Of a stretch of DNA of 64,000 nt, positions 31,881 to 40,642 are shown one piece after another. A model generated the notes under the pieces. That model ran no database searches, was not told the origin of the DNA, and saw only the letters and a list, made by a program, of their open reading frames with translations. This stretch comes from Microthrixaceae bacterium (GTDB lineage: Bacteria > Actinomycetota > Acidimicrobiia > Acidimicrobiales > Microtrichaceae), in the NCBI GenBank assembly GCA_023957995.1, contig JAMLGK010000003.1, positions 186,001 to 250,000 on the forward strand. Reading direction: 5' to 3'. The position numbers and the translations under genes were made by a program. The stretch's first letter is position 1, and every line of letters starts with the position of its first letter.

Positions 31881-32849
31881 GTGGCCACCAACCCAACGCC
31901 GGTTCGGGTTGCCACACGTGCGTCGGAACTGGCTCGCTGGCAGGCCGACCACGTGGCCGGGTTGCTGCGCGGAGCGCACCCCGGGCTGGAGATCGAGATC
32001 GTGCCGGTCAGCACCGAGGGAGACCGTCGCACCGATGTTCCGCTGTCGGTCATCGGCGGCAAGGGCGTGTTCTCCAAGGAGATCCAGCGAGCAGTGCTCG
32101 ATGGCCGCGCAGACATCGCTGTGCACTCGGCCAAGGACCTACCGGCTCTGACGCCCGATGGCCTGACCCTCGCTGCGCTGCCGACCCGCGGAGACCCGCG
32201 CGATGCGCTGGTGGGTGCAGACCTCGCATCGCTGCGCTCAGCGGTGGACGAGGGTCGCGGAGCCGTCGTGGCGACCGGGTCGGCCCGTCGCAGGGTGCAG
32301 CTGGCGGCCCTCGTGCCGGGGGTCGGGTTCGAGGAGCTGAGGGGCAACATGGCGACGCGACTGCAACGCTCGGGCGAGTTCGATGCCATCGTCGTCGCCG
32401 TGGCGGCACTGGAGCGCCTCGAGCTGACCGCCCACCTGAGCGAGGTCCTGGCCCCCGACGCGATGGTTCCCCAGGTCGGCCAGGGTGCCCTTGCCATCGA
32501 ATGCCGCTCGGATGAACGATGGATCCGCGACCTGCTCGGCGCCATCGACGACGCCGCCACCAATGCCACGGTGAGCGCCGAGAGGGCGTTCCTCGTCGAG
32601 TTGGGTGGCGACTGCTCCCTGCCGGCGGGTGCCCACTGCACGATCGTCGGCCCCGATGAGTTGCGGATCGAGGGCGTGCTCGCCGCCGAGCCCGACCCCG
32701 GGTCGCCGGTGCTGCGCGGTTCGCTGTCGACGTCCATGGGTCCTCAGGAGCCGTCACTGGAAGCGCAGGGGTCCCCGGCGGATCGGAGCCCCGAGGAGTT
32801 GGGACGGGCGTTGGCTGTGTCGTTGCGAGCCAGGATGCAGGGCGGATGA
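31881..32849 (+). CDS. hemC: Hydroxymethylbilane synthase (porphobilinogen deaminase)
   Basis: Condenses four porphobilinogens into hydroxymethylbilane. The 322-residue protein has VRVATRASELARWQADHVA near the start, AVHSAKDLPA (catalytic Asp loop), ATGSARRRVQLAAL, and the cofactor cysteine in VELGGDCSLPAGAHC, to which dipyrromethane is attached. GTG 31881 is four bases after hemA stop. Its stop overlaps the next gene start (ATGA). The C-terminal ~40 residues (PGSPVLRGS... RSPEELGRALAVSL) are longer and more acidic than usual. Confidence 0.96.
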   Translation: MATNPTPVRVATRASELARWQADHVAGLLRGAHPGLEIEIVPVSTEGDRRTDVPLSVIGGKGVFSKEIQRAVLDGRADIAVHSAKDLPALTPDGLTLAALPTRGDPRDALVGADLASLRSAVDEGRGAVVATGSARRRVQLAALVPGVGFEELRGNMATRLQRSGEFDAIVVAVAALERLELTAHLSEVLAPDAMVPQVGQGALAIECRSDERWIRDLLGAIDDAATNATVSAERAFLVELGGDCSLPAGAHCTIVGPDELRIEGVLAAEPDPGSPVLRGSLSTSMGPQEPSLEAQGSPADRSPEELGRALAVSLRARMQGG

Positions 32850-34315
32850 CCGTCTATCTGGTCGGCGCCGGACCAGGGGACCCCGGGCTGTTGACCGTCC
32901 GCGGGGCGGAACTGCTCGCCCGCGCCGAGGTGATCGTCTATGACCGGCTGACCGCGTCGGAGCTGCTGGATCTCGCCCCCGCCGACTGCAGGATGGTGCA
33001 TGTCGGCAAGCAGCCCGGGGGGCCGTCGGTCGCCCAGGACGAGATCAACGCGATGCTCGTACGGTTCGGCGGGGACGGTCGTTGTGTGGTGCGGCTCAAG
33101 GGCGGCGACCCCTACGTGTTCGCCAGGGGAGCAGAGGAGGCCGCTGCGCTGGAGGCTGCCGGCGTCGACTACGAGGTCGTGCCGGGTATCAGTTCGGCCT
33201 TCGCTGCGCCGTCCGCTGCGGGCATTCCGGTGACCATGCGCTATTCCTCCACCCACGTGACCGTGGTGACCGGGCACGAGGATCCGACCAAGGGCCGCAC
33301 CGACGTGAACTGGGAGGCCATAGCGGCCGCTGGTGGGACGATCGTGGTGCTCATGGGGGTCGGCCGCTGGCAGGCGATCAGCGAGCGGCTCATCGCCGGT
33401 GGTCTCGATCCGGACACACCCGCCGCCGCGGTGCAATGGGGAAGCACGTCGCGGCAGCACACGGTGCGTGCGACCCTGGCCACCCTGGGCCAGCAGCGGC
33501 TCGGCACACCGTCGGTGATCGTCGTGGGGTCGGTGGCAGCCGAGAGGCTCGACTGGTTCGAACGACGCCCGTTGTTCGGTCGCAGGGTGGTGATCACGCG
33601 TGCGCGCGAGCAGGCCTCCAAGCTGGCCGATCGCCTGCGCTCGCTCGGTGCCGAGGTCGTGCTCGCGCCCACGATCGAGATCACCGGGCCCTCCGATGGG
33701 GGGGAGTCGCTGCGTGCGGCGGCGGTCGAGCTGGGCGCATCGAAACCGGCCTGGGTGGTGTTCAGCTCGGCCAACGCGGTCGATCGGTTCTTCGCACGGT
33801 TGACCGACGCCAGGGATCTTGCCGGTTCACGGGTGGCCGCCATCGGTCCGGGCACGCTGGAGGCACTCGAGCGGTGCGGAATACGGGCAGACCTGGTCCC
33901 CGACAGGTACGTGGCCGAAGGACTGCTCGAGGTGTTCCCGGCCGCAGCGGCCGACGGTGGACGCGTGTTGCTGCCGAGGGCCGAAGTGGCTCGCGACATC
34001 CTGGTGGAGGGTCTGGTCGCGAAGGGCTGGACCGTCGAGGTGGTGCCCACCTACCGGACCGTCCCGGCCCCGGTGGACGAGTCGCTGGGCGAAGAGGTGA
34101 GGTCGGCCGACGCCATCTGTTTCGCCTCGTCGTCCTCGGTGACCAATTTCGTCGCCGCGTACGGTGCCTCGACGCCCGCCGTCGTGGCCGCCATCGGTCC
34201 GGTCACCGCAGCCCGTGCGGCGGAATTGGGCCTGGAGGTCTCGGTGGTTCCACAGCGGAGCACGATCCCCGACATGGTCGATGCACTCGAAGAGCACTTC
34301 GGCAACCCCCGCTGA
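32846..34315 (+). CDS. Uroporphyrinogen-III C-methyltransferase / uroporphyrinogen-III synthase fusion
   Basis: A 489-residue bifunctional enzyme. Residues 1-240 are a SUMT (CobA) methyltransferase: VYLVGAGPGDPGLLTVRGAE, VIVYDRLTASELLDLAP, VRLKGGDPYVFARGAEE, PGISSAFAAPSAAGIPVT. Residues ~245-489 are a HemD domain (VVITRAREQASKLADRLRSL, then VVPTYRTVPAPVDES). The fusion closes uroporphyrinogen III and also methylates it towards siroheme or cobalamin, so one protein stands at the heme/siroheme branch. ATG 32846 overlaps hemC. This cobA-hemD fusion is common in Actinobacteria and Firmicutes. Confidence 0.95.
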   Translation: MTVYLVGAGPGDPGLLTVRGAELLARAEVIVYDRLTASELLDLAPADCRMVHVGKQPGGPSVAQDEINAMLVRFGGDGRCVVRLKGGDPYVFARGAEEAAALEAAGVDYEVVPGISSAFAAPSAAGIPVTMRYSSTHVTVVTGHEDPTKGRTDVNWEAIAAAGGTIVVLMGVGRWQAISERLIAGGLDPDTPAAAVQWGSTSRQHTVRATLATLGQQRLGTPSVIVVGSVAAERLDWFERRPLFGRRVVITRAREQASKLADRLRSLGAEVVLAPTIEITGPSDGGESLRAAAVELGASKPAWVVFSSANAVDRFFARLTDARDLAGSRVAAIGPGTLEALERCGIRADLVPDRYVAEGLLEVFPAAAADGGRVLLPRAEVARDILVEGLVAKGWTVEVVPTYRTVPAPVDESLGEEVRSADAICFASSSSVTNFVAAYGASTPAVVAAIGPVTAARAAELGLEVSVVPQRSTIPDMVDALEEHFGNPR

Positions 34316-34355
34316 CCGATCGGTCTGTTCGCTGCAACACCCGTAGGATCGATGC

Positions 34356-35363
34356 GTGAGCTATCCAGCGAATCGCCCCCGACGGCTGCGGAGGGGTGCC
34401 GCCATGCGGCGCCTCGTGGCCGAGACACGCCTGACCGTCGACGACCTCGTGGCCCCACTGTTCGTTCGGGAGGGGATATCCGAACCGGCTCCCATCGAAT
34501 CGCTGCCCGGAGTGGTCCAGCACACCCGCGAGAGCCTCCGGCGGGAGGTCGCCGAACTGGCAGCGCTGGGTGTTCCCGGGGTGATCCTGTTCGGAGTGCC
34601 CGCCGACAAGGACGATCAGGGTTCGGGTGCCTGGGATCCCGACGGAATCGTGCAGCTGGCCCTGGGTGATCTGCGGGCCGAGGTGGGTGGCGATGTGGTG
34701 CTGATGGCCGACCTCTGCCTCGATGAGTACACCAGCCACGGTCACTGCGGACTGATCGGGTCCAACGGCGATGTCGACAACGACGCAACCCTCGAGCTCT
34801 ACCGCCGTGTGGCGGTTGCCCAGGCCGACGCGGGTGCCGATGTCTGCGCACCGTCGGGGATGATGGACGGCCAGGTGGGTGCGATCCGTGGGGCCCTGGA
34901 CGGAGCCGGAGCCACCGACGTGGCGATCCTGGCCTACGCAGCGAAGTACGCCTCCTCGCTCTACGGGCCCTTCCGGGATGCCGTGGGGGTCGAGATATCC
35001 GGTGGCAACGGTGTTGCCGGCGACCGGCGGGGCTACCAACAGGACTGGCACAACGCCCGGGAGTCCCTCGTGGAGGTCCGCGCTGACGTGACCGAAGGGG
35101 CCGACATGGTGATGGTCAAGCCGGCGTTGTCGTACCTGGACGTGATCGCTGCGACCCGGGAAACGGTCGATGTTCCGCTGGCCGCCTATCACGTGTCGGG
35201 GGAGTACGCGATGGTGCACGCCGCTGCTCAACGGGGTTGGGTCGACCTGGACGCAGTGGCCCTGGAACAGATCTCCGCGATCCGGCGTGCCGGCGCAGAC
35301 TTCGTGCTGACCTACTTCGCCCGACATCTGGCGGAGTTGCTCACGGTGGGAGGCCAACGGTGA
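34356..35363 (+). CDS. hemB: Delta-aminolevulinic acid dehydratase (porphobilinogen synthase)
   Basis: Condenses two 5-aminolevulinates into porphobilinogen. The 335-residue protein carries the Schiff-base lysines in ILAYAAKYASSLYGPFRD and MVMVKPALSYLDVI. The metal region MADLCLDEYTSHGHCG has Cys-x-Asp...Cys instead of the Cys-x-Cys...Cys of zinc enzymes, suggesting a mixed or Mg-dependent site. GTG 34356; the stop overlaps the next start (GTGA). Placed correctly after hemD in the pathway cluster. Confidence 0.96.
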   Translation: MSYPANRPRRLRRGAAMRRLVAETRLTVDDLVAPLFVREGISEPAPIESLPGVVQHTRESLRREVAELAALGVPGVILFGVPADKDDQGSGAWDPDGIVQLALGDLRAEVGGDVVLMADLCLDEYTSHGHCGLIGSNGDVDNDATLELYRRVAVAQADAGADVCAPSGMMDGQVGAIRGALDGAGATDVAILAYAAKYASSLYGPFRDAVGVEISGGNGVAGDRRGYQQDWHNARESLVEVRADVTEGADMVMVKPALSYLDVIAATRETVDVPLAAYHVSGEYAMVHAAAQRGWVDLDAVALEQISAIRRAGADFVLTYFARHLAELLTVGGQR

Positions 35364-35929
35364 ACGCCGACCGCCCGCTGCCCGGCGATGCGCCCGATGT
35401 CGGGATCGTGCCCGACGACAAGGACTGGACCTGGGTGCTCGATTCCGTGTGCCCCGATTGTGGATTCGATGCCGCGGCGCTCGAGCCCTCGGCCATGGGC
35501 GACCTGATCCGTGGCAACGCGATGATCTGGTCGGACCTGCTGGGTGGGGCAGGGGCTGACCTCGCCGAGCGCCCGTCACCGGATCGGTGGTCCACCCTGG
35601 AGTACGCCTGCCACGTGCGCGACGTGTACCTGTTGTTCGGCATCCGCCTGCAACTGATGCTGGACCGGGACGGGCCTCCGTTCGAGAACTGGGACCAGGA
35701 TTCCACCGCGGTGGCGGAGCGCTACGGCGAACAGGACCCGGCGAGGGTCGCGGTCGAGCTCTCCGAGGCCGCCACGCGCCTTGCAGCCCAGTTCGACGAC
35801 GTCGATGGTGCCCAGTGGCAGCGCACGGGTTTCCGCAGCGACGGCTCAGCGTTCACCGTCGACTCGCTGGCGCGCTATCTGATGCACGATCCGGTGCACC
35901 ACCTGTGGGACGTGGGGGCCCTTCGATGA
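35360..35929 (+). CDS. DinB-like / mycothiol-maleylpyruvate isomerase-like protein in the heme operon
   Basis: A 189-residue four-helix-bundle protein of the DinB superfamily. The metal-type motif is STLEYACHVRDVYLLFG in the second helix and PVHHLWDVGAL at the C-terminus. Its N-terminal region WVLDSVCPDCGFDAAALEP is typical of actinobacterial DinB proteins acting with mycothiol or bacillithiol. It is locked between hemB and hemL by overlapping start (GTGA) and stop (ATGA), which suggests a thiol-linked function in this operon. The substrate is unknown. Confidence 0.8.
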   Translation: MNADRPLPGDAPDVGIVPDDKDWTWVLDSVCPDCGFDAAALEPSAMGDLIRGNAMIWSDLLGGAGADLAERPSPDRWSTLEYACHVRDVYLLFGIRLQLMLDRDGPPFENWDQDSTAVAERYGEQDPARVAVELSEAATRLAAQFDDVDGAQWQRTGFRSDGSAFTVDSLARYLMHDPVHHLWDVGALR

Positions 35930-37209
35930 GCCCGCCGACCAACGAGGAACTCCAGCGCCGCGCGCTGGCGCACATCCCCGGCGGGGTGAACTCGCCCGTG
36001 CGCGCGTTCCGCTCCGTGGGCGGTTCCCCCTACTTCGTGGCCCGCGGTCGGGGCTCCCGGGTCTGGGACGTCGAGGGCAATGAGTACATCGATTTCGTGC
36101 AGTCATACGGCGCCTCGATCCTCGGGCACGCCGATCCGCAGGTGGTCGAGTCCATCTCGCGGGCTGCGGCGCTGGGGAGCACCTTCGGTGCGCCCACCGA
36201 GGGCGAGGTCGTGCTGGCAGAGATGATCTGTGAGCGGGTGCCCGGCTTGGACCAGGTGCGTCTGGTGTCCTCGGGCACCGAGGCAGCGATGTCGGCCATC
36301 CGTCTTGCCAGGGGCTTCACGGGCCGCGACCGGATCGTGAAGTTCAACGGCAACTACCACGGTCACAGCGATTCCCTTCTCGCGGGAGCGGGCAGCGGCG
36401 TGGCCGAGGGAGCACTGATGGGTTCCGCCCGACCCGACTCCGCAGGAGTGACCGCGGGCGCTGTCGCCGACACGACCGTACTGGGCTACAACTCGGTGCC
36501 CGAGCTGGACGAGACCGTCGCAGTGGTGTGTGTGGAACCCGTCGGAGCCAACATGGGCCTGGTCGCACCCCGGCCCGGCTTCCTCGAGGGATTGCGTTCC
36601 GAGTGCGACCGCGTCGGTGCGCTCCTGCTCTTCGACGAGGTGATCACCGGTTTCCGGTTCGCCGTCGGCGGTGCCACCGAGATGTTCGGGGTCACTCCGG
36701 ACCTCTGGTGTTTCGGAAAGGTGATCGGCGGAGGTCTACCGGTCGGAGCCTTCGGAGGGCGCGCGGATGTGATGGCCCACCTGGCTCCACAGGGCGACGT
36801 GTACCAGGCCGGCACCCTGTCGGGGAACCCGTTGGCCACAGCAGCAGGCGCCACGGTCCTGGCCAGGTTGGATCGTGCCGCCTACGAGCGTCTCGAGGGC
36901 ACCGCCGAACGGTTGGCCGCGGGGCTCTCGGAGGCATTTGCAGCATCGGGGGTGCCGGTTCGATTCCCTCGAGTGGGCCCGCTCGTCGGCGTGTTCTTCG
37001 GTGACGGCCCGCTGCCGGTCGATTTCGGCACCGCAGCGGAGTCCGTTGCGCTGGGGAGGTACCCCGAGTTCTTCCACGGGATGCTCGATGCCGGCATAGC
37101 GCTGGCTCCGGGCCCCTATGAGGTGATGTTCCCGTCGCTCTCCCACGGCGCTGCAGAGATCGACAGCACCGTCGAGGCGGCCGCTCGTGTAGCGGCCGCG
37201 ATGGCCTGA
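35926..37209 (+). CDS. hemL: Glutamate-1-semialdehyde 2,1-aminomutase
   Basis: Converts glutamate-1-semialdehyde to 5-aminolevulinate. A 427-residue class III PLP enzyme. Motifs: IPGGVNSPVRAFRSVGGSPY, FVQSYGASILGHADPQVV, RLVSSGTEAAMSAIRLARG, NYHGHSDSLLAGAGSG and LLLFDEVITGFRF, with the Schiff-base lysine in CFGKVIGGGLPVGAFGG. Start ATG 35926 overlaps the DinB-like stop. With hemA, hemC, hemD and hemB this completes glutamyl-tRNA to uroporphyrinogen III in one operon. Later heme genes are not in the window. Confidence 0.97.
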   Translation: MSPPTNEELQRRALAHIPGGVNSPVRAFRSVGGSPYFVARGRGSRVWDVEGNEYIDFVQSYGASILGHADPQVVESISRAAALGSTFGAPTEGEVVLAEMICERVPGLDQVRLVSSGTEAAMSAIRLARGFTGRDRIVKFNGNYHGHSDSLLAGAGSGVAEGALMGSARPDSAGVTAGAVADTTVLGYNSVPELDETVAVVCVEPVGANMGLVAPRPGFLEGLRSECDRVGALLLFDEVITGFRFAVGGATEMFGVTPDLWCFGKVIGGGLPVGAFGGRADVMAHLAPQGDVYQAGTLSGNPLATAAGATVLARLDRAAYERLEGTAERLAAGLSEAFAASGVPVRFPRVGPLVGVFFGDGPLPVDFGTAAESVALGRYPEFFHGMLDAGIALAPGPYEVMFPSLSHGAAEIDSTVEAAARVAAAMA

Positions 37210-37221
37210 CGGGATGCTCTG

Positions 37222-38037
37222 ATGGGCCGACGTCGCCTAGACCGCGAGTCGGCCGAACGCGTGCTCCGAAGGGCGGTGGAACTGGCCGACGCTCCCGGTG
37301 AGGATGACGACTCCTTTGATCTCGACGTGCTCGTCGAGGCCGCCGGTGACCTGGGCGTGCCGGGGACCGCGGTCCATCGGGCGGTCGCTGAGGAACAGGC
37401 CGGCCTTCTCGCCGGGGATTCGCCGAGGGCGGACCGGCTGGTCGGGCCCGCTGCCATCTCGGCGGCGCGCGTGGTGGAGTTGGAAGCACGCCAGGCGATG
37501 GACCTCACCGATGAATGGCTGCGCAGACAGTGGGCCTTCAAGCGGGTGCGATCCGGCGACACGGTGGCCGACTACCGGCGACGCACGGACATGGCTGCAT
37601 CGATGCAGCGGACCGCGCGTTCGATGACCGGCAAGGACAACGCGGACAAGATCCGAAAATTGCGCGTTGTCGTCAGCCAACTCGGTCCCGGTGGCTCCGA
37701 TGGCGAGCCGGCGAGTTCGATAGTGGCCGTGGTGGTCGACCTCGAGGCCTCGCGCTCGTTCGCGGAGATGGGTGCAGGCGCGGTCACAGGGGGTGGCTCG
37801 CTGATGTCGGTGATCTCTGCGCTGTCGATGAACGTCTGGGGGCTGTGGCTGGGGATACCAGCCTCGGCCGCGATGGGTGTCGGTGTCCTGGCCACCCGCA
37901 AGGCCTGGACCGGGGGGATCGACGTGGCCCTGGAGGGACTGCTCGACCGCGTCGAGGTCGGCGAGCCACCTCCGACGGTGATCGGAGGCATCTCCGGGCG
38001 TCTCCGGCGACCCGGTTCCTCACAGGGGACCGGCTGA
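37222..38037 (+). CDS. Hypothetical membrane protein with N-terminal helical domain
   Basis: Not recognised as a known enzyme. The 271-residue protein starts with a helical module (LDRESAERVLRRAVELAD ... LVEAAGDLGVPGTAVHRA) of a type often found at the N-terminus of actinobacterial membrane proteins ('EVGI..E.V..A' pattern). A basic middle region is followed by a hydrophobic pair (SLMSVISALSMNVWGLWLGI, and PASAAMGVGVLATRKAW) near 195-230. A tail rich in Pro and Gly ends the protein. ATG 37222 is 12 bases after hemL, so it may be in the heme transcript. Confidence 0.7.
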   Translation: MGRRRLDRESAERVLRRAVELADAPGEDDDSFDLDVLVEAAGDLGVPGTAVHRAVAEEQAGLLAGDSPRADRLVGPAAISAARVVELEARQAMDLTDEWLRRQWAFKRVRSGDTVADYRRRTDMAASMQRTARSMTGKDNADKIRKLRVVVSQLGPGGSDGEPASSIVAVVVDLEASRSFAEMGAGAVTGGGSLMSVISALSMNVWGLWLGIPASAAMGVGVLATRKAWTGGIDVALEGLLDRVEVGEPPPTVIGGISGRLRRPGSSQGTG

Positions 38038-38080
38038 GTCCCACAGAACTGCAGAACCCGACGAGAGGTGGAATCCACAG

Positions 38081-38899
38081 ATGATCCGTTTCGCCAACGA
38101 GGCTTGGCAGTCCCTCGAGGCCGCCGCTGGTTCCGGGGTCCGGAGTTGCGACGTCGGACTGCTGGAGGCCCTGCCCGAACCCGCTCGGCGGTTCCTTTCA
38201 CGCGCCGTCCCCGAGGGCCTGGAGCCGCCGGGGGCGGTGGCGTTGGAGATGACCGGTGAGATCCGCATCGGGAAGTGGAGGCCCTTCCGCGCGGTGCAGA
38301 TCCTGCGGCCGGGTCGGGGTTTCGTGTGGGCTCCCACGGTGGGTTCGATGCCGTTCGGGTTCGTGGGTGCCGATGTGCTCACCGCTGATGAGGCCCGTAT
38401 GGAGTTCAGGTTCGGTGGTGTGGTCCCGGTGGTGCGATCCAGCGGCGCCGACATCCGGTTGAGTGCGCGCGGGCGGCTGGCGGCAGAGACCGCGGCCTGG
38501 GCTCCCTGGGCCCTGTTCCCGGATCCGGACCCGGTGACGGAGACGGGTTCGCCGTCCGGGGAGGGGTCGGGGCGCGGCGCGGTGTGGTCACGACCGGGCG
38601 GGGATGGTTCCAGCGACCGCGTGACGGCGTCGGTACCCGCCGACGGCCACACGGTTGACGTGGATCTCACAGTCGATCCTCAGGGGCGTCCGCTCGAGCT
38701 GTGCCTGCAGCGCTGGCGGGATTCCGGTGACCCACCCGGTTGGGCGCCGTTCGGATCTTCGTGTGAGTCCGAGTTCGTCCTGGACAACGGAATGCGCATC
38801 TGCGGATCCGGCACGGTGGGGTGGGACTGGGGAACCGCCGACCAGGGCGACGGGGAGTTCTTCCGCTACCGGATCACCGGGGCTGAGGTGATGCCGTGA
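38081..38899 (+). CDS. DUF6544-like protein
   Basis: A 272-residue protein resembling the DUF6544/DUF6920 family from memory. The N-terminus contains LEALPEPARRFLSRAVPEG, the family's (L)PxPxxRxLxxAxP motif, then GEIRIGKWRPFRAVQIL. The rest is beta-rich (SMPFGFVGADVLTADEARME, VDLTVDPQGRPLELCLQRWR). No membrane segment. ATG 38081 has a gaggtgga ribosome site. Its 3' end overlaps by 26 bases the convergent minus-strand gene. Function unknown. Confidence 0.75.
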   Translation: MIRFANEAWQSLEAAAGSGVRSCDVGLLEALPEPARRFLSRAVPEGLEPPGAVALEMTGEIRIGKWRPFRAVQILRPGRGFVWAPTVGSMPFGFVGADVLTADEARMEFRFGGVVPVVRSSGADIRLSARGRLAAETAAWAPWALFPDPDPVTETGSPSGEGSGRGAVWSRPGGDGSSDRVTASVPADGHTVDVDLTVDPQGRPLELCLQRWRDSGDPPGWAPFGSSCESEFVLDNGMRICGSGTVGWDWGTADQGDGEFFRYRITGAEVMP

Positions 38900-39368
38900 G
38901 CACCAACCGAACCCTGGTCAGGCCGTCCTCGTCGGTGAACTCGACGGCCCTGCTCACCGGAGTGTCTCCGTCTGCGCCCCGGGTGGTGTCGGAGGCGCCG
39001 CGGATCGTCCCCTCCGCATTCAGGTCCCAGAGTGGGGAGGAGTGTGTGATCACCCGCTGGTCGGCCACCGGTTCGGGCAGCTCGGATGCCTCTGTGAACG
39101 CGCTCTCGTCGGCCGGGTCGATGGTGAAGGTGACGTCGAGTTGGGAGTCGTCGTCCAGCCTGGCGCTCAGGAAGCCATCGGTGCTCTCCGGAAGCGTGAT
39201 CCCGGCAAGCTCCGCGATCGACTCGAGGTCGGTGTCACCGATCGACAGACGGTCGGGGTCGTCCTGTGCGGAATCGTCCGCGGTGCCGCCGGCGAACACC
39301 AGCCACAGCCCGAGTGCCGCTCCCAGGACCAGCAGCACCGGCACCACCGTGCGAACCGCGCGCCGCAC
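38874..39368 (-). CDS. Membrane-anchored hypothetical protein
   Basis: Not recognised. From GTG 39368 the protein is 164 residues with an N-terminal signal-anchor (TVVPVLLVLGAALGLWLVFAG) and an acidic extracytoplasmic domain (about residues 30-164). The start lies eight bases after the menaquinone-reductase stop and has gaggaa as ribosome site, so it belongs to that operon. The domain has repeated acidic turns (DSAQDDPDRLSIGDTDLES) and no cysteine. Its 3' end overlaps the DUF6544-like gene on the other strand. Confidence 0.62.
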   Translation of the reverse strand: MRRAVRTVVPVLLVLGAALGLWLVFAGGTADDSAQDDPDRLSIGDTDLESIAELAGITLPESTDGFLSARLDDDSQLDVTFTIDPADESAFTEASELPEPVADQRVITHSSPLWDLNAEGTIRGASDTTRGADGDTPVSRAVEFTDEDGLTRVRLVLTASPQPR

Positions 39369-39376
39369 AGGGTTCC

Positions 39377-40633
39377 TCAGGCAGCCCTGGGTTCGGGGAT
39401 GACCCTCGCCAACATGGCTGCGCTGCGGTAGACCGCTTCGGCGGCTCCCAGCTCGTCGTCGCGCAGCAGGTTGGCCATGATCCGAAGCACCCAGTCCATC
39501 AGTGTGCGCGAACGCATGCCCACCCTGGTCAGCTCCCGCATCAACGCCGGTCGGCCGATCACCTGCGCGAACAGCCGGGCGACCTTGAAGTACAGCCCGT
39601 ACTGCTCCTCGAGGATCTCGGGGTAGCGCTGCAGTGGGTAGGACCCGTCCACCGCCACGCACTCCGCCACCAACGATGCGGCCAGCCGACCGGTCTCATA
39701 CGCGTAGTCGATGCCCTCACCGTTGAAGGGATTGATGCTGCCGGCCGCGTCGCCCACGATCACCCAGTTGGCTCCCACCTTGGGGTTGATCGATCCACCC
39801 ATGGGGAGCCGCCCGCCCGTCGGTGCCTGGGTCGGGTTGTCGGGGTCGATCTCCCAGTAGCCCGGAAGGGTTGCCGCGAACTCGGTCATCAGGTGGCTGG
39901 TGTTGACCGACTTCCAGTCCCGGAAGGTGGACAACAGCCCGACGCCCACGTTTATCGTCCCGTCACCGACCGGAAAGATCCAGCCGTACCCCGGCAGTGA
40001 GTTGCCGCCCCGGTCGCGCACATCGAGTGCTGATTCGATCCACGGTTCTGCGTGCAACGGGCTCTCGAAATAGGTGCGGATGGCCATGCCCTGTGGCATC
40101 GCGCGGTCGCGCTTGGCGCCGAGTGCGCGGCCGAACCTGGAGTTCGAACCGTCTGCCACCACCACGTAGGTGGCGCGGATCTCCGAGGTCTCCCCGGTGG
40201 CGGAGTTCTTCACCGACGCTCCCACCAGTGCGCCGTTCTCGATCAACGGCGCCGTGGCCTCGGTGCCCGTGAGCACGAGGGCCCCTGCTTCGGCGGCGTT
40301 GTCGGCCACCAGACCGTCCAGGTCGCGCCTGCGCACGACGTAGCCGTGTGAGGGGTACACGCTGTGTTCGGGCCAGTGCAGCTCGAGGCTGCGGCCGTGG
40401 GCCACTGCCCGGAGCCCGTCGTAGCGGTGGTACGACCCGAGGGCCTCGGTGAGCCCCATGTCGTCGAGTTGGTGGACCGCTCGGGGGGTGAGGCCGTCAC
40501 CGCAGGTCTTCTCGCGGGGGAAGACCTTCTTCTCGAGCACCGCGACGTCGAGGCCGGCGCGGGCAGCCCAGTACGCGGTGGCGCTACCGGCAGGTCCGCC
40601 ACCTATCACCAGAAGGTCGTGGCGACGGTCCAT
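39377..40633 (-). CDS. Geranylgeranyl reductase family FAD enzyme, MenJ-like menaquinone reductase
   Basis: A 418-residue FAD-dependent reductase. The FAD loop HDLLVIGGGPAGSATAYWAA is followed by EKTCGDGLTPRAVHQLDDMG, and then by GWIFPVGDGTINVGVGLL and GANWVIVGDAAGSINPFNGEG. This is the pattern of Mycobacterium Rv0561c (MenJ), which saturates a prenyl unit of menaquinone. The context (cytochrome c upstream, bc complex divergent) fits tuning of the quinone pool. Archaeal homologues act on membrane lipid chains, an alternative. It is the second gene of the minus-strand operon. Confidence 0.9.
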   Translation of the reverse strand: MDRRHDLLVIGGGPAGSATAYWAARAGLDVAVLEKKVFPREKTCGDGLTPRAVHQLDDMGLTEALGSYHRYDGLRAVAHGRSLELHWPEHSVYPSHGYVVRRRDLDGLVADNAAEAGALVLTGTEATAPLIENGALVGASVKNSATGETSEIRATYVVVADGSNSRFGRALGAKRDRAMPQGMAIRTYFESPLHAEPWIESALDVRDRGGNSLPGYGWIFPVGDGTINVGVGLLSTFRDWKSVNTSHLMTEFAATLPGYWEIDPDNPTQAPTGGRLPMGGSINPKVGANWVIVGDAAGSINPFNGEGIDYAYETGRLAASLVAECVAVDGSYPLQRYPEILEEQYGLYFKVARLFAQVIGRPALMRELTRVGMRSRTLMDWVLRIMANLLRDDELGAAEAVYRSAAMLARVIPEPRAA

Positions 40634-40642
40634 CAGGCTGGG

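Noticed and set aside
35360..35929. DinB-like gene as a heme enzyme (HemD/HemE)
   Set aside because: No sequence resemblance to tetrapyrrole enzymes; hemD is already present as the cobA fusion.
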